This document shows positions 1 through 16,267 of a stretch of 64,000 bases of DNA, in pieces. Within the stretch, counting starts at the first letter, position 1. The number at the start of each line of letters is the position of its first letter. The notes under the pieces were generated by a model that was not told the origin of the DNA, searched no databases, and was given only the letters and a program-made list of their open reading frames with translations. This DNA comes from Myxococcus fulvus. Lineage in GTDB: Bacteria; Myxococcota; Myxococcia; Myxococcales; Myxococcaceae. Where the stretch lies: contig NZ_FOIB01000005.1 in the NCBI RefSeq assembly GCF_900111765.1, positions 248,001 through 312,000 of the forward strand. The letters are read 5' to 3'. The position numbers and the translations under genes are program-made.

Positions 1-2
1 AG

Positions 3-6926
<6,924 letters not shown>

Positions 6927-6932
6927 ACCCGA

Positions 6933-6958
6933 GGAGGGCCTCGTCACCGGGGCCCTCC
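6933..6958. terminator. Hairpin between convergent NRPS and T6SS operon ends
   Basis: Perfect 8-bp stem GGAGGGCC/GGCCCTCC with a 10-base loop, in the 39-base gap between two convergent stop codons. No T-run follows on either strand, so it may act as a bidirectional barrier or RNA 3' end rather than a classical intrinsic terminator. Confidence 0.5.
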
Positions 6959-6965
6959 GAAACGT

Positions 6966-7928
6966 CTACTTCGTCGACTCCGTCGCGCCTTCCTCCAGCA
7001 GCCGGCCCCACAGGGACGAGTCGTCGACGACCAGGCGGCCCGAGGACATCTTCACGCTCCGGTCGATCTGCGCCTTGCGGAACTGCCTCGGCGGGATGCT
7101 GGGCTGCTTGGGGTCCATGTCGTTGACCACCATCTGCTCCTGCAACCGGATGCCATCCGCCGCGAAGCTCAGCGCCGCCGTGTAGTCGTAGCGACGCAGC
7201 CACCGGCTCGGCAACGAGCGCGACGCCGTCCGGTTCAGCTGGAAGAGCGCCGGACTCGCGCACGCCCCCTCCGCCGTCAATACCGGCTCGTTGATGAAGC
7301 GATTGCCCCGCTGCAACAACACCCGCACCGCTCGCTGGCACGCCGTGCCCATCGGCCCCGCGCACCGCTCCCCCTCCGCCACCAGCAGGTCCACGCCCCC
7401 CATCCGCTCCAACCGCAACCTCGCGTTCTTCGTCCTCGAACGCAGCACCCCCAACGCCCGCACCGCCAACCCTCGCTGCGTCGACTCCACCAACGCCACC
7501 GGGCCCAGCCCCTCTCCATCCGCGAAGTGACGCGCCACCGCCCACACCAGCCGCAGCTCCGGCCGGATTTCACTCACCACCACGTCCCCCGCCGTCAACG
7601 TCGTCGGAGGCAACATCGCCGCCGTGGAGCCCGCCTCCACGCACTCCCCCGGCGCCGGGTCCTGCCAGAGCACCGGCGTCCCCATGCAATCCGTCACCGG
7701 CGTGGCCACCTGCCACGTCCGCGTGTCGTAACCACTCAGCAGCAACGGATAGAGCACCTCCGCCCGCCACTGGTCCGGCGACAGCGCATGCACTCCCGTC
7801 GGCCGCTCCGAGAAACACAACGCCGCCACCGCCGGCGCCGCGCGCACCGGCGCGGTGCTCTTGCACCCCGCCAACGCCAACGCGCACCCCATCACCACAC
7901 CCCACGCCAACCGCTGTGTCTTCCTCAT
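6966..7928 (-). CDS. T6SS-operon lipoprotein of unknown function
   Basis: Not a recognised family. It is 320 residues long with a lipoprotein signal peptide: basic N-terminus, hydrophobic stretch and lipobox LAGC with the lipidated Cys at 22. The mature part should sit in the cell envelope; it has six further cysteines and no repeats I can see. Its ATG overlaps the stop of the preceding fha gene (ATGA), so it is translationally coupled and is the last gene of the T6SS operon. It is distinct from the TssJ lipoprotein at the other end. Placement suggests an envelope accessory of the secretion machine, which is inference only. Confidence 0.75.
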   Translation of the reverse strand: MRKTQRLAWGVVMGCALALAGCKSTAPVRAAPAVAALCFSERPTGVHALSPDQWRAEVLYPLLLSGYDTRTWQVATPVTDCMGTPVLWQDPAPGECVEAGSTAAMLPPTTLTAGDVVVSEIRPELRLVWAVARHFADGEGLGPVALVESTQRGLAVRALGVLRSRTKNARLRLERMGGVDLLVAEGERCAGPMGTACQRAVRVLLQRGNRFINEPVLTAEGACASPALFQLNRTASRSLPSRWLRRYDYTAALSFAADGIRLQEQMVVNDMDPKQPSIPPRQFRKAQIDRSVKMSSGRLVVDDSSLWGRLLEEGATESTK

Positions 7929-9544
7929 GTCCCTGATGACTCCCGAGCCCGGCGCTTGGACACCACTGAGACCTCCCCATCACCACTCTTGTTCGCCGCG
8001 TCGCCCACGATGGCGTGGTACGCCTTCGCGAACTCCGGACCGAACAACACCGCGCTCAGCTCGCGCTCCTCCTCCATCAGCGTCCTGAGGCGCTCCTCCA
8101 GCCGCTTGAGCTTGCGCGACGCCTGGAACGGCCACAGCCGCGAGAGGAACGAGCCGCCCTTGCTCCCCTCCAACTCGCCCGGCAACAAGCGCTGGAGCAA
8201 GTCCTTCACGCCCTCGCGCATGCCGTTGAGCAAGGCAATCTGGTGGATCATCACGTCCACGAACCCGCCCATCAGCTCCTGCACCCGCGCCGCGCTGTCC
8301 GGCGCCTTCCAGTCCAACAAATAGCGCAGCACCTCGCGCGTGTTGCGACTCTTGGAGAGCGGCGTCACGTCCCGCGCCAGCATCACCGCCATCTCCTGGC
8401 CGAACTGGTCATGCCCCTGCCGCAGCTCCACGAAGGCGCGGCCGAACGTCTCCAGCACGTCCGCCAACCGGTCCAGGAAGCGGTCGATGTCCGCCCCCGA
8501 CTCCAGTCCCTTGCTCCCCGGCAGGTACGAGCGCACGAACTGTCCCAACAACTCCCGCGCCATCACATCCAGCCGGTTGCCGCCCCCTGGCGCCGCGGGC
8601 ACCGGCGTCACCTGGGAGTTGCCCCCGGACGACTGCGGCAGCGCCACCCCCAACGAGCGCGCGAACTGGCCGAACTGCGGCTCGTGCGCCACCCCGGGCA
8701 GGCGCCGCTGCAGCTGCGCGACGAGCGACGCCCGGTCCGCCTCCGGCAGCGTCCCCGCCTGACGGACCATGGACTCGTGCAGCGACTGCCACGCATTGCG
8801 ATACGCGTTGTAGAGCGGCACCAGCTGCTGGATGGAGCCCTGCAAGCCATTCGAGGACGCAGCGGGCGGCGGCGGCGCCACCACGCGCACGCTGTTGCTC
8901 GTCGGCGCGCGGCGGCCCGCTGGCGCCGTCGGCGGCTCCGGGTCCGGAATGGGGATGCCGGAGATGATGGTGCGCTGCCCCGGGTCCTGCCCCTCCAGCT
9001 CCTCGTCGAGCGCCGGCACCAGCAGCGTGCGGGGGCTCACCTCCTCCTGACGGCGGGACTGCGAAATGGCCGCGTCGCTCAGGGCCGGCAGCATGGCGGT
9101 GGCCACCACCTGCTCGCGCCCCTGCACCGGCGTCGGCTTGAAGCTCATGGGCGTCCCGTCATCGGGGCCCTGCAGCGTGGCCAGCGCGCGGAACTGCGTC
9201 ATGCGCGACTGCCCATCCCCCGCCGACGCAGCGGCCTCCCGCGACAGGCGCATCTCGATGGTGCCGATGGTGACCCGCGTCTCCTCGCCCACCCGCACCG
9301 GGACGTTCTTGTCGATGCGCCGCCCGTCGATGCTCAGCCCATTCGTCGAGCCCAGGTCCACCACGTGGATGGACTTCTGGTTGAACCGGACCAGCGCATG
9401 GAACAACGACACGAACGACTTGGGGATGGAGATGTCGTTGAGCTGGTTGCGACCGATGCGCACGGGCGAGTGCGTGAAGACATACTGCCGCTCCTTCGGC
9501 GGCTGCGTCTCCAGGTCCTTGATTCGGATGACGAGGGGCAGCAC
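7925..9544 (-). CDS. tagH: T6SS FHA-domain protein (TagH/Fha)
   Basis: Forkhead-associated scaffold that in other T6SSs binds phosphothreonine and promotes assembly. The N-terminal FHA domain (about 7-95) shows RIGR 29-32, S46/H49 and GSTNG 65-69. A Pro/Ala-rich linker follows. The C-terminal part (about 330-530), with FGQEMAVML and LLDWKAP, matches the C-terminal domain of T6SS Fha proteins. The GTG start at 9544 has AGGAG seven bases upstream. In the known threonine phosphorylation pathway Fha is the substrate of PpkA and is dephosphorylated by PppA; neither gene is adjacent here. The 3' end overlaps the downstream lipoprotein gene by four bases. Confidence 0.93.
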   Translation of the reverse strand: MLPLVIRIKDLETQPPKERQYVFTHSPVRIGRNQLNDISIPKSFVSLFHALVRFNQKSIHVVDLGSTNGLSIDGRRIDKNVPVRVGEETRVTIGTIEMRLSREAAASAGDGQSRMTQFRALATLQGPDDGTPMSFKPTPVQGREQVVATAMLPALSDAAISQSRRQEEVSPRTLLVPALDEELEGQDPGQRTIISGIPIPDPEPPTAPAGRRAPTSNSVRVVAPPPPAASSNGLQGSIQQLVPLYNAYRNAWQSLHESMVRQAGTLPEADRASLVAQLQRRLPGVAHEPQFGQFARSLGVALPQSSGGNSQVTPVPAAPGGGNRLDVMARELLGQFVRSYLPGSKGLESGADIDRFLDRLADVLETFGRAFVELRQGHDQFGQEMAVMLARDVTPLSKSRNTREVLRYLLDWKAPDSAARVQELMGGFVDVMIHQIALLNGMREGVKDLLQRLLPGELEGSKGGSFLSRLWPFQASRKLKRLEERLRTLMEEERELSAVLFGPEFAKAYHAIVGDAANKSGDGEVSVVSKRRARESSGT

Positions 9545-9667
9545 GGCTCACTCCTATCCCGAAGCGGTGGGGGGAAGCCCCCCCGGGGGGTGTACCTCGC
9601 GACAGTTCGTCACGGCCCGGCGGGAGGCATCATCCCTCCCCCAGGTCCGAGATGCACCACCCGACTC

Positions 9668-12289
9668 TCAGCTGTCTGAGAATGCGAGGTCCCACTCGCC
9701 CCCGGCCCCCAGGCCGACCCTCAGGCGGCTCGGGACACCCCCGGCGGCGAGCCTTTCCAGGACCTCCAACGACAGCCGGGGCATCAAGGAGGCACGCAGC
9801 ACGTGGTCCACGTTGCGAGCCCCCGAGTCGTTGTCCTGGCAGCGCCGGGCGAACTCCTCGTACACCTCCGGGGCGAACTCCGTCTTGACCCGGTGCGACG
9901 TATGCAGCCGGTCCGCCAGGGCCGAAAGTTTCATCTCGGCGATCTGCTTGAGCACGTCCTTGGCAATCGGCAGGAACGGCACCACCGACATGCGCGCCAG
10001 GAGCGCGGGCTTGAAGTGCCGACTGAGGATGGGGCGGATGGTCTCGCTCACCGTGTCCGTGCTCGGCGCCTCCGGGCCCGAGTACAGCTGCATCAGCGCG
10101 TCCGTGGCCAGGTTGCTGGTGAGGATGACCACCGTGTTGCGGAAGTCGATGAGCCGCCCCTCGCCGTCGGACAACATGCCCTTGTCGAACACCTGGTAGA
10201 AGAGGTTCATCACCTCCAGGTCCGCCTTCTCGCACTCGTCCAGCAGGACGACGGAGTAGGGCCGCTGGCGCACCGCCTCCGTCAGCACACCGCCCTCGCC
10301 GTAGCCCACGTAGCCGGGCGGCGAGCCGATGAGCCGCGACACGGTGTGCTTCTCCTGGAACTCCGACATGTTGATGGTGGTGAGGAAGCGGTCTCCGCCG
10401 TAGAGCGAGTCCGCCAGCGCCAGCGCCGTCTCCGTCTTGCCCACGCCGCTGGGCCCCACGAAGAGCAGCACGCCGATGGGCGTGTTGGGGTTGCGGATGC
10501 CCGCGTGCGACATGCGCAAAGTCTCCGCCACCGCGCGCAGCGCCGCGTCCTGGCCCCGCACCCGCGAGCGCAGGGTCTCTTCCAGCGAGAGCACCGCCCC
10601 CACGGAGCTGCTGCGCAGCTTGCCCACCGGCACCCCCGTCCACCCCGCCACCACGCGCGCCACCACGTCCGGGTCCACCTCCACGTGAATCAGCGGAGAC
10701 TCGCCCTGCAGCGTCTCCAGCTTCGCGCGCGCCTGGGCCACGTCCGCCTTCAGCTTCGCGGTGTCCGCGCCGGGCTCGGCCGCCTCCAGCGCCGCGCGGG
10801 CCTTGTGCACCTCGTCCACCGCCGCCCGCTCCTGCTCCCAGCGGGCCTTCACCGTGGCCACCTGGTCGCGCGTGGCGGAGAGCTTCTCCTCCAGCGTCGG
10901 GCCCTCGTCCTCGTCCTTCGACACGTGCCCCGCGGCGCGCTCCCGCTCGCGCACGCCCAGCTCGCGCTCCAGCGCCGCCAGGCGCGACTCGGCCTCCACC
11001 AGCTCGTCCGGCCGGGCGCTCTGTTCAATCTTCACGCGCGCCGCCGCCGTGTCGAGCAGGTCCACCGCCTTGTCCGGCAGCTGTCGCCCGGAGATGTAGC
11101 GGTGGGACAGCTCCACCGCGGCCACCACCGCCTCGTCGCGGATGGTGATGCCGTGGGACTTCGCATACGTGGGCGTCAGGCCGCGCAGCATCAGCACCGC
11201 GTCCGCCTCCGACGGCTCGTCCACCTTGATGGGCTGGAAGCGCCGCTCCAGCGCGGCGTCCTTCTCGAAGTACTTCTTGTACTCGGCCCACGTGGTGGCC
11301 GCGATGGTGCGCAGCTCGCCGCGCGCCAGCTCCGGCTTGAGCAGGTTCGCCGCGTCGCCGCCGCCCTGCTGGCCTCCCGCGCCGATGAGCGTGTGCGCCT
11401 CGTCGATGAAGAGGATGATGGGCTTGGGCGAGCCCTTCACCTCGGAGATGACCGCCTTGAGCCGGTTCTCGAACTCACCGCGCACCCCCGCGCCCGCCTG
11501 CAGCGCGCCCAGGTCCAACCCGAGCACCTCCAGGTTGCGCATGGACTCCGGCACGTCGCCCGCGACGATGGCGCGCGCCAGCCCCTCCACCAGCGCCGTC
11601 TTCCCCACGCCCGGCTCGCCCACGATGATGGGGTTGTTCTTGCGCCGTCGCGCCAGCACGTCGATGACCTGACGAATCTCCCGGTCCCTGCCGAAGATGG
11701 GGTCGATCTTCCCGTCGCGCGCCTTCTGCGTGAAGGAGTTGGTGAAGCGCGTGAGGGCCTCCTCGCCCCGGCCCCCTCCCGCCGCGGGCGCCGCCGAGGC
11801 CGCGCTGCCCACCTCCGCCGCCTCCTTCGAGCCACCCACCACCTCCTCGAAGACCTTCTTGAGCGCCTCCACGGAGATGGCGTCCAGCGCCGGGTAGGAC
11901 TCCGCGGAGTAGCGCGAGGAGCGGGCGATCCACTGCCACATCAGCGTCCCCGAGCGCAGCCGCACGGCCCCGTGCTCCAGCGAGGCCACCAGCCACGCGT
12001 CCTCGAACCACTGGAACAGGCTCTCCGAGAACACGGGCCGACCCGCGTTGCCCGTGCGCAGCTCGCGCAGCGCGTCCTCGATGGAGCCGATGACCTTCGC
12101 GCGGTCCACCTGGAAGTGGCGCAAGAGGCGCGAGGCCTCGCCGTCCTCGTCCTCCAAGAGCTGGCGCAGCAGGTGCTCGGGGATGATTTCGTAGCAGCGC
12201 GCGGTGCTCGCGCGCGACACGCCGGCCTCCAGCATCCGCGTGGCCGAGGGCGTCAGGCGCCGCACGAGGGTCTTGGGTTCAACGCGCAT
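9668..12289 (-). CDS. tssH: T6SS sheath-disassembly ATPase ClpV (TssH)
   Basis: AAA+ unfoldase of the Clp/Hsp100 class that pulls apart contracted TssBC sheaths so subunits can be reused. It has 873 residues: a Clp N-terminal domain (about 1-150), a first AAA module with Walker A GEPGVGKT (224-231), a charged coiled-coil middle region (about 430-530), and a second AAA module with GPSGVGKT and the Walker B segment VVLLDECEKA. Length and architecture are normal for ClpV. It sits between tssG and fha in the operon. A 123-base gap with strong G/C runs separates it from fha. Confidence 0.97.
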   Translation of the reverse strand: MRVEPKTLVRRLTPSATRMLEAGVSRASTARCYEIIPEHLLRQLLEDEDGEASRLLRHFQVDRAKVIGSIEDALRELRTGNAGRPVFSESLFQWFEDAWLVASLEHGAVRLRSGTLMWQWIARSSRYSAESYPALDAISVEALKKVFEEVVGGSKEAAEVGSAASAAPAAGGGRGEEALTRFTNSFTQKARDGKIDPIFGRDREIRQVIDVLARRRKNNPIIVGEPGVGKTALVEGLARAIVAGDVPESMRNLEVLGLDLGALQAGAGVRGEFENRLKAVISEVKGSPKPIILFIDEAHTLIGAGGQQGGGDAANLLKPELARGELRTIAATTWAEYKKYFEKDAALERRFQPIKVDEPSEADAVLMLRGLTPTYAKSHGITIRDEAVVAAVELSHRYISGRQLPDKAVDLLDTAAARVKIEQSARPDELVEAESRLAALERELGVRERERAAGHVSKDEDEGPTLEEKLSATRDQVATVKARWEQERAAVDEVHKARAALEAAEPGADTAKLKADVAQARAKLETLQGESPLIHVEVDPDVVARVVAGWTGVPVGKLRSSSVGAVLSLEETLRSRVRGQDAALRAVAETLRMSHAGIRNPNTPIGVLLFVGPSGVGKTETALALADSLYGGDRFLTTINMSEFQEKHTVSRLIGSPPGYVGYGEGGVLTEAVRQRPYSVVLLDECEKADLEVMNLFYQVFDKGMLSDGEGRLIDFRNTVVILTSNLATDALMQLYSGPEAPSTDTVSETIRPILSRHFKPALLARMSVVPFLPIAKDVLKQIAEMKLSALADRLHTSHRVKTEFAPEVYEEFARRCQDNDSGARNVDHVLRASLMPRLSLEVLERLAAGGVPSRLRVGLGAGGEWDLAFSDS

Positions 12290-12343
12290 GATTTCGCTCC
12301 AGGTTTCTTGCTGGCGGCGGGTGGGAACACCGAAAGGACGGCG

Positions 12344-13429
12344 TCATGACGGCGAAGGCGGCGGGGTGCGCCGGGTGGCGGCCGGGAGCGGCACGGTGCG
12401 CAGGCGCAGGCGCGTGTCGCTCCGGCGCTGCCCCAGGTAGCAGTCCTGGCCCAGCCGCGAGGGGGACTGCGTCGCCAGGCGGAAGCGCGGCAGCTCCGCC
12501 TCGCGCACGCCCAGCACCAGCGAGCAGTCCAGGGGGTCTCTCACGACCAGGTCCACCACCTCGCGCACCACCGGGGACAAGTCGCCTTCGGGCATCAGCC
12601 GCCGGTAGACCTCGCCCTCCAGGGGCGCGATGTGGATGTCGAAGCGGCCCGAGCGGTCGAACATCTTGGAGCCCAGGAGCGCGGTGCGGCTCAGGTTCGT
12701 GTTCGTCCGCCCCAGCCGCATCCGGTTGTCCGCCTCGATGTCCACCCAGTGGCCGGAGAACTGCCGCAGCGACACCTTCGCCTCGCCCAGGACGGGCGCC
12801 AGCACGTCCGTCAGCGCCAGCTCCAGCGTGCCCGCCGTGCGCGCGCGAACAGCGAGCAGCGGCGCCAGGCGCAAGAGCTGCGCGGAGGTCAGCGCGCCCG
12901 GGTACGGGCGCTCGTAGGTGTCCAGCCCCGCCAGCGACAACAACCGCTGGGACCAGACGTCGCTGCCCTCCCGCGTCGTCTCCGCCTGCAGCGAGTAGCG
13001 CGACAGCGCCCGGTACAGGAGCGACAGCAGCCGGTGATGGAACAGGTCCAGGAAGTCGCGCCGGCGCGCGGAGTCCGGGTCCTCCTGGGCGATCTCCTCC
13101 GGGATGTAGTCCGGCAGCGGCGACACGGCGCCGGTGAGCCCGAGGAACGTGGTCATCACCTCCACCACGTGCGAGGAGCCGTCCAGCTCGCCCGACGGGG
13201 GCACGACGCGGATGCGGCTGACGTCCCCCGCGCTGAAGGTGAGCGACGGGTCATGCCGGAAGCGGATGGCCTCCTCCACGACGGGCCCCGTGCCGCCCAC
13301 CGGCACCGCCTCCGACGTCATCCGCTCGAGCAGCGCCACCAGCGGCCTGAAGGCCCACTGCCCGGGGCGTTCGCTCAAGCGCTGGACGGCCTTCAGCAGA
13401 TCGTCTGTCGGCCGTTCCGGGGAAGCCAC
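12344..13429 (-). CDS. tssG: T6SS baseplate subunit TssG
   Basis: Baseplate wedge component that forms a TssF2-TssG complex. About 361 residues. I place the start at the GTG at 13429, inside the last codons of tssF (37-base overlap), because the TssG-like N-terminus (LLKAVQRLSERPGQWAF) begins just after it; the frame stays open further upstream without a convincing start. Visible family features are the FRHDPSLTFSAGDV segment and a C-terminal region with FSGHWVDIEADNRMRLG, typical of TssG. It lies directly upstream of clpV. Confidence 0.93.
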   Translation of the reverse strand: MASPERPTDDLLKAVQRLSERPGQWAFRPLVALLERMTSEAVPVGGTGPVVEEAIRFRHDPSLTFSAGDVSRIRVVPPSGELDGSSHVVEVMTTFLGLTGAVSPLPDYIPEEIAQEDPDSARRRDFLDLFHHRLLSLLYRALSRYSLQAETTREGSDVWSQRLLSLAGLDTYERPYPGALTSAQLLRLAPLLAVRARTAGTLELALTDVLAPVLGEAKVSLRQFSGHWVDIEADNRMRLGRTNTNLSRTALLGSKMFDRSGRFDIHIAPLEGEVYRRLMPEGDLSPVVREVVDLVVRDPLDCSLVLGVREAELPRFRLATQSPSRLGQDCYLGQRRSDTRLRLRTVPLPAATRRTPPPSPS

Positions 13430-15135
13430 CGGTACTCCAGTCGAGAGGGTTGGAGGCGCAGCACGAGCTCGCTGAAGGAGTTGAGGCTCACGTGCGAGGC
13501 GAACAGCTCGTCGAGCACGCAGCCGAAGAGGAACGCGTCCCCCGGGCCGGTGAAGCCCGCCTCGTCCAGCTCCACCGTCACCTGCACGCCTCGCACGGGG
13601 GCGCCCTGGAGGAAGCGGGTGATGGCCTGCCCCTTCACCTCCCGCAGCGCCCCCACGCGCAGCTCGTTGGCGCGCGCGGTGGACTGGTCCGCCGTCGCCT
13701 GGAAGTTGTAGAGCGCCAGCATCGACTGCAGCGCGCCGGGCTCCAGGAGCGAGCGCTGGTTGAGCGCCAGATGGGAGAGCAGCCGCCAGTGCAGCTCCGA
13801 GCCCATGGGCGGCCGGGACGGCCGCGTCACCGCGACGATGTTGCGGAAGCGCGCCGTGGTGGGCGACGCCGCGGTGGGCACGCTCAAGTCCCCCACCTGG
13901 AGCCGCGAGGGCAGCGAGCGGTTGGTGCACGTCAGCTCGATGGACAGCGTCTCATCCGTCAGCGACGGCGTCACGTCGCGCGGGCTGCCCAACGACAGCG
14001 AGACGTCCATCGCGTCATCCAGCGGCGACAGGCCATGGTGCAGCCGATAGAAGCGCGACGCGTCGCCCGTGGCGTGCGCGAAGTCGAAGTACGGCCGGTA
14101 CTGCTGGCGCTCGGTGCGGCCCTGCGGCAGCCCCGTGACGGAGTCCACCGAGTACACCTCCATGTGCCCCGGCTCCACGCCCGAGGCGCGCACCAGGTGC
14201 TCGTGGCCCAACGAGCCGGTGCGCACCGGGTCCGCGGACGCGGCGAAGAGGTTGACCACCGGCGCGCAGTGCAGCCGGAAGACGTCCTTGGGCAGGCGCC
14301 CGGGCAGCGTGGGCGGGCGCTCGAACTCGAAGAGCAGCTCCAGCTTCTGGCCGGCGAGCTCGCTGGCCGCCTGCAGCCCCTTCACGTCGATGAAGAGGAA
14401 CTTCTGCGGCAGCGTGAAGTACTCCTGCAGGAGCCGGTAGCCCTCCGGCACCGCGGCCGGCCACGGCCACAGCGTGTTGCCCGCCTCCAGGCCCGAGGCG
14501 CGGATGCACTCCGGCCCCAGCCGCACGGACGGACCGCCCGCGGGGTTGCGCAGCACCACGCCCTTGCAATGGCGCAAGAGCCACACCAGCAGCATGGACG
14601 CCACCGGCAGCTCCGCCTGGATGAACAGCGACAGGCCCTCCTCCGTGAAGATCTCCGCCCGGCCCTGCTCCACCAGCTGCAGCTGCGCGCGCAGCACCGG
14701 CGCCGCGGGCGAGGACTGGTCCAGCGCAGTCTCCGTCAGCGTCAGCGGCAACAGGTCCACCGCGCGCGTCGTGCGGAAGGTGCAGACGGTGCCGTCCACG
14801 GGCTTGGCGCCCACCTCCGTCCCCGCCGGAATCCGGGAGCGGCCGCGCAAGAGGCGCGCGTGCGGGGTGAACTCCACCACGGAGCACGCCGGCACCACCC
14901 GCAGGTAGTGCGGCAAGAGCAGCTCCGTCAGCCCGTGGATGACCTCCGGCACCGCGCCGTCGATGCGCTCGCGCACGCGCGCCGTCAGGAACGCGAACCC
15001 CTCCAGGAGCCGCTCCACGTCCGGGTCGCCACCGCGCTCCACCAGGAGCCCGGCGAGCGCCGGGTTGACGGTGCCGAACGCGCGGCCCATCTCCCGCAAA
15101 TATGTGAGCTCGCTCTGGTAGTACTTGCTGAACAC
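13393..15135 (-). CDS. tssF: T6SS baseplate subunit TssF
   Basis: Large baseplate wedge protein, 580 residues, normal length. The N-terminus MFSKYYQSELTYLREMGRAF is characteristic of the TssF (ImpG/VasA) family, followed by the segment with DPDVERLLEGFAFLTARVR. The GTG start has GGGGGAG upstream. The 3' end overlaps tssG, consistent with coupled synthesis of the two wedge partners. Confidence 0.96.
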   Translation of the reverse strand: MFSKYYQSELTYLREMGRAFGTVNPALAGLLVERGGDPDVERLLEGFAFLTARVRERIDGAVPEVIHGLTELLLPHYLRVVPACSVVEFTPHARLLRGRSRIPAGTEVGAKPVDGTVCTFRTTRAVDLLPLTLTETALDQSSPAAPVLRAQLQLVEQGRAEIFTEEGLSLFIQAELPVASMLLVWLLRHCKGVVLRNPAGGPSVRLGPECIRASGLEAGNTLWPWPAAVPEGYRLLQEYFTLPQKFLFIDVKGLQAASELAGQKLELLFEFERPPTLPGRLPKDVFRLHCAPVVNLFAASADPVRTGSLGHEHLVRASGVEPGHMEVYSVDSVTGLPQGRTERQQYRPYFDFAHATGDASRFYRLHHGLSPLDDAMDVSLSLGSPRDVTPSLTDETLSIELTCTNRSLPSRLQVGDLSVPTAASPTTARFRNIVAVTRPSRPPMGSELHWRLLSHLALNQRSLLEPGALQSMLALYNFQATADQSTARANELRVGALREVKGQAITRFLQGAPVRGVQVTVELDEAGFTGPGDAFLFGCVLDELFASHVSLNSFSELVLRLQPSRLEYRWLPRNGRQTIC

Positions 15136-15163
15136 CGCGACTCCCCCGCCGTACCGGTTTTGC

Positions 15164-15553
15164 TTACCAGACCTCGACCTTGCCTCCGGGCGACATCTGC
15201 GTCCGGAAGCGGAGCATCCCCCGCGCGCCCCTGCCCGCGGGCTGCGCGGTGATTTCGAAGCGCAGGAGCAGCGGATCCACGTCCGGGACGTGGCGCACGC
15301 TCACGTGCTGGATGCGCGGCTCGAACTCCAACACCGTCGCGCGGATGGCCGACTGGAGCGTCTGGATGGCCGTGGGGAAGGTGTGCACCAGGTCGGTGAA
15401 GTCCATGACTCCAAAGCCCGGTACCGTGGCCGAGCCGCCCTTGCGCGCGTTGAGCAGCACGCGCAGGTGTTGGGCAATGGAGTCAGTCATGTCCTGCTCA
15501 CGCTCGGCCGAGCCCGTCCCCACCTCGATTCGCGACAACAACCCGCGTCCCAT
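15164..15553 (-). CDS. tssE: T6SS baseplate subunit TssE (gp25-like)
   Basis: Homologue of phage T4 gp25 that starts sheath assembly on the baseplate. The ATG at 15553 gives 129 residues beginning MGRGLLSRI and is preceded by GGAGGGAG about eight bases upstream; a longer in-frame start at 15607 is less likely. The C-terminal FEPRIQHVSV region matches the gp25 fold, in which Glu and Arg sit in the conserved EPR knot. It lies between hcp and tssF, the usual place. Confidence 0.93.
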   Translation of the reverse strand: MGRGLLSRIEVGTGSAEREQDMTDSIAQHLRVLLNARKGGSATVPGFGVMDFTDLVHTFPTAIQTLQSAIRATVLEFEPRIQHVSVRHVPDVDPLLLRFEITAQPAGRGARGMLRFRTQMSPGGKVEVW

Positions 15554-15622
15554 CCCGTCGCTCCCTCCTGCCTCGCCGCCCCGGCCCGCGCTCCCTTCAG
15601 GGAGCACGCGCCATGGCTCCCC

Positions 15623-16114
15623 TTACTGCTGCTTGTCCCACGTATCCTCGTGCGTCACGCCACCCTCGCTGACCGTCCAGCTGATGGTGTGGAACACGAA
15701 GGAGACCTCCTCCAGCGGAGGGTTGGTCGCCGTCGCGGGGACGATGGTGTTCTCCACCACCTGCTTGACGCTGGCGACGCGGCCCTTGGAGAACGTCACC
15801 GTGTAGAACTGCTCCGTGGTGCCATCACCGGTGGGGCTGGGGCGGAAGAACTTGAACGTGGCGTCGATGGCCTCGTTGTTCGTCAGCGCCTTCATCAGCA
15901 GCGGCGTCGCCTTGTCGATGCGCTTGCGGATGAGCAGCGGCTGGTACTGGCGGCGGCCCGTGGCGATGCCGGAGCCGGCCTCGCGCGCGGTGACGACACC
16001 CTGCTCGTAGTAGACGCACTCGATGGAGTCCTCGCGACCGAGGCTCGTCTGCGTGCTCGCGCCCTTGATGTCCTTCCCGTTCGCCTTCAGGTACAGATGT
16101 ACTGTCTCGGCCAT
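15623..16114 (-). CDS. tssD: T6SS inner-tube protein Hcp (TssD)
   Basis: Hexameric ring protein that stacks into the secreted tube and can carry small effectors. 163 residues, beginning MAETVHLYLKANGKDIKG, with the Hcp1 features of a charged mid-region (LLIRKRIDKATPLLMKAL) and a C-terminal EVSFVFHTISWT strand. No C-terminal toxin extension. GGGGGAG lies upstream of the ATG. A 153-base gap to tssC is among the largest in the operon and contains a small hairpin, so hcp may be expressed separately at a higher level, as is common; no clear promoter is visible there. Confidence 0.96.
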   Translation of the reverse strand: MAETVHLYLKANGKDIKGASTQTSLGREDSIECVYYEQGVVTAREAGSGIATGRRQYQPLLIRKRIDKATPLLMKALTNNEAIDATFKFFRPSPTGDGTTEQFYTVTFSKGRVASVKQVVENTIVPATATNPPLEEVSFVFHTISWTVSEGGVTHEDTWDKQQ

Positions 16115-16267
16115 GTGGCTCTCCCCCTGCTTGTTGGTGGTGTGACGCCTGCGACGTGGAACAGAAGCCCTCGTGCCGCGGGGCTCCGGACTGCATGGTG
16201 GCCGCCGCCCCTGACTGGAACGGCGACCTGAAGGACCCTTCGGCTTCGGGTCTCACGCCCGCTCAGC

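Noticed and set aside
16115-16267. Terminator or promoter between tssC and hcp
   Set aside because: A 5-bp GACCC/GGGTC hairpin is present but lacks a T-run, and no -24/-12 or -35/-10 pair is convincing.
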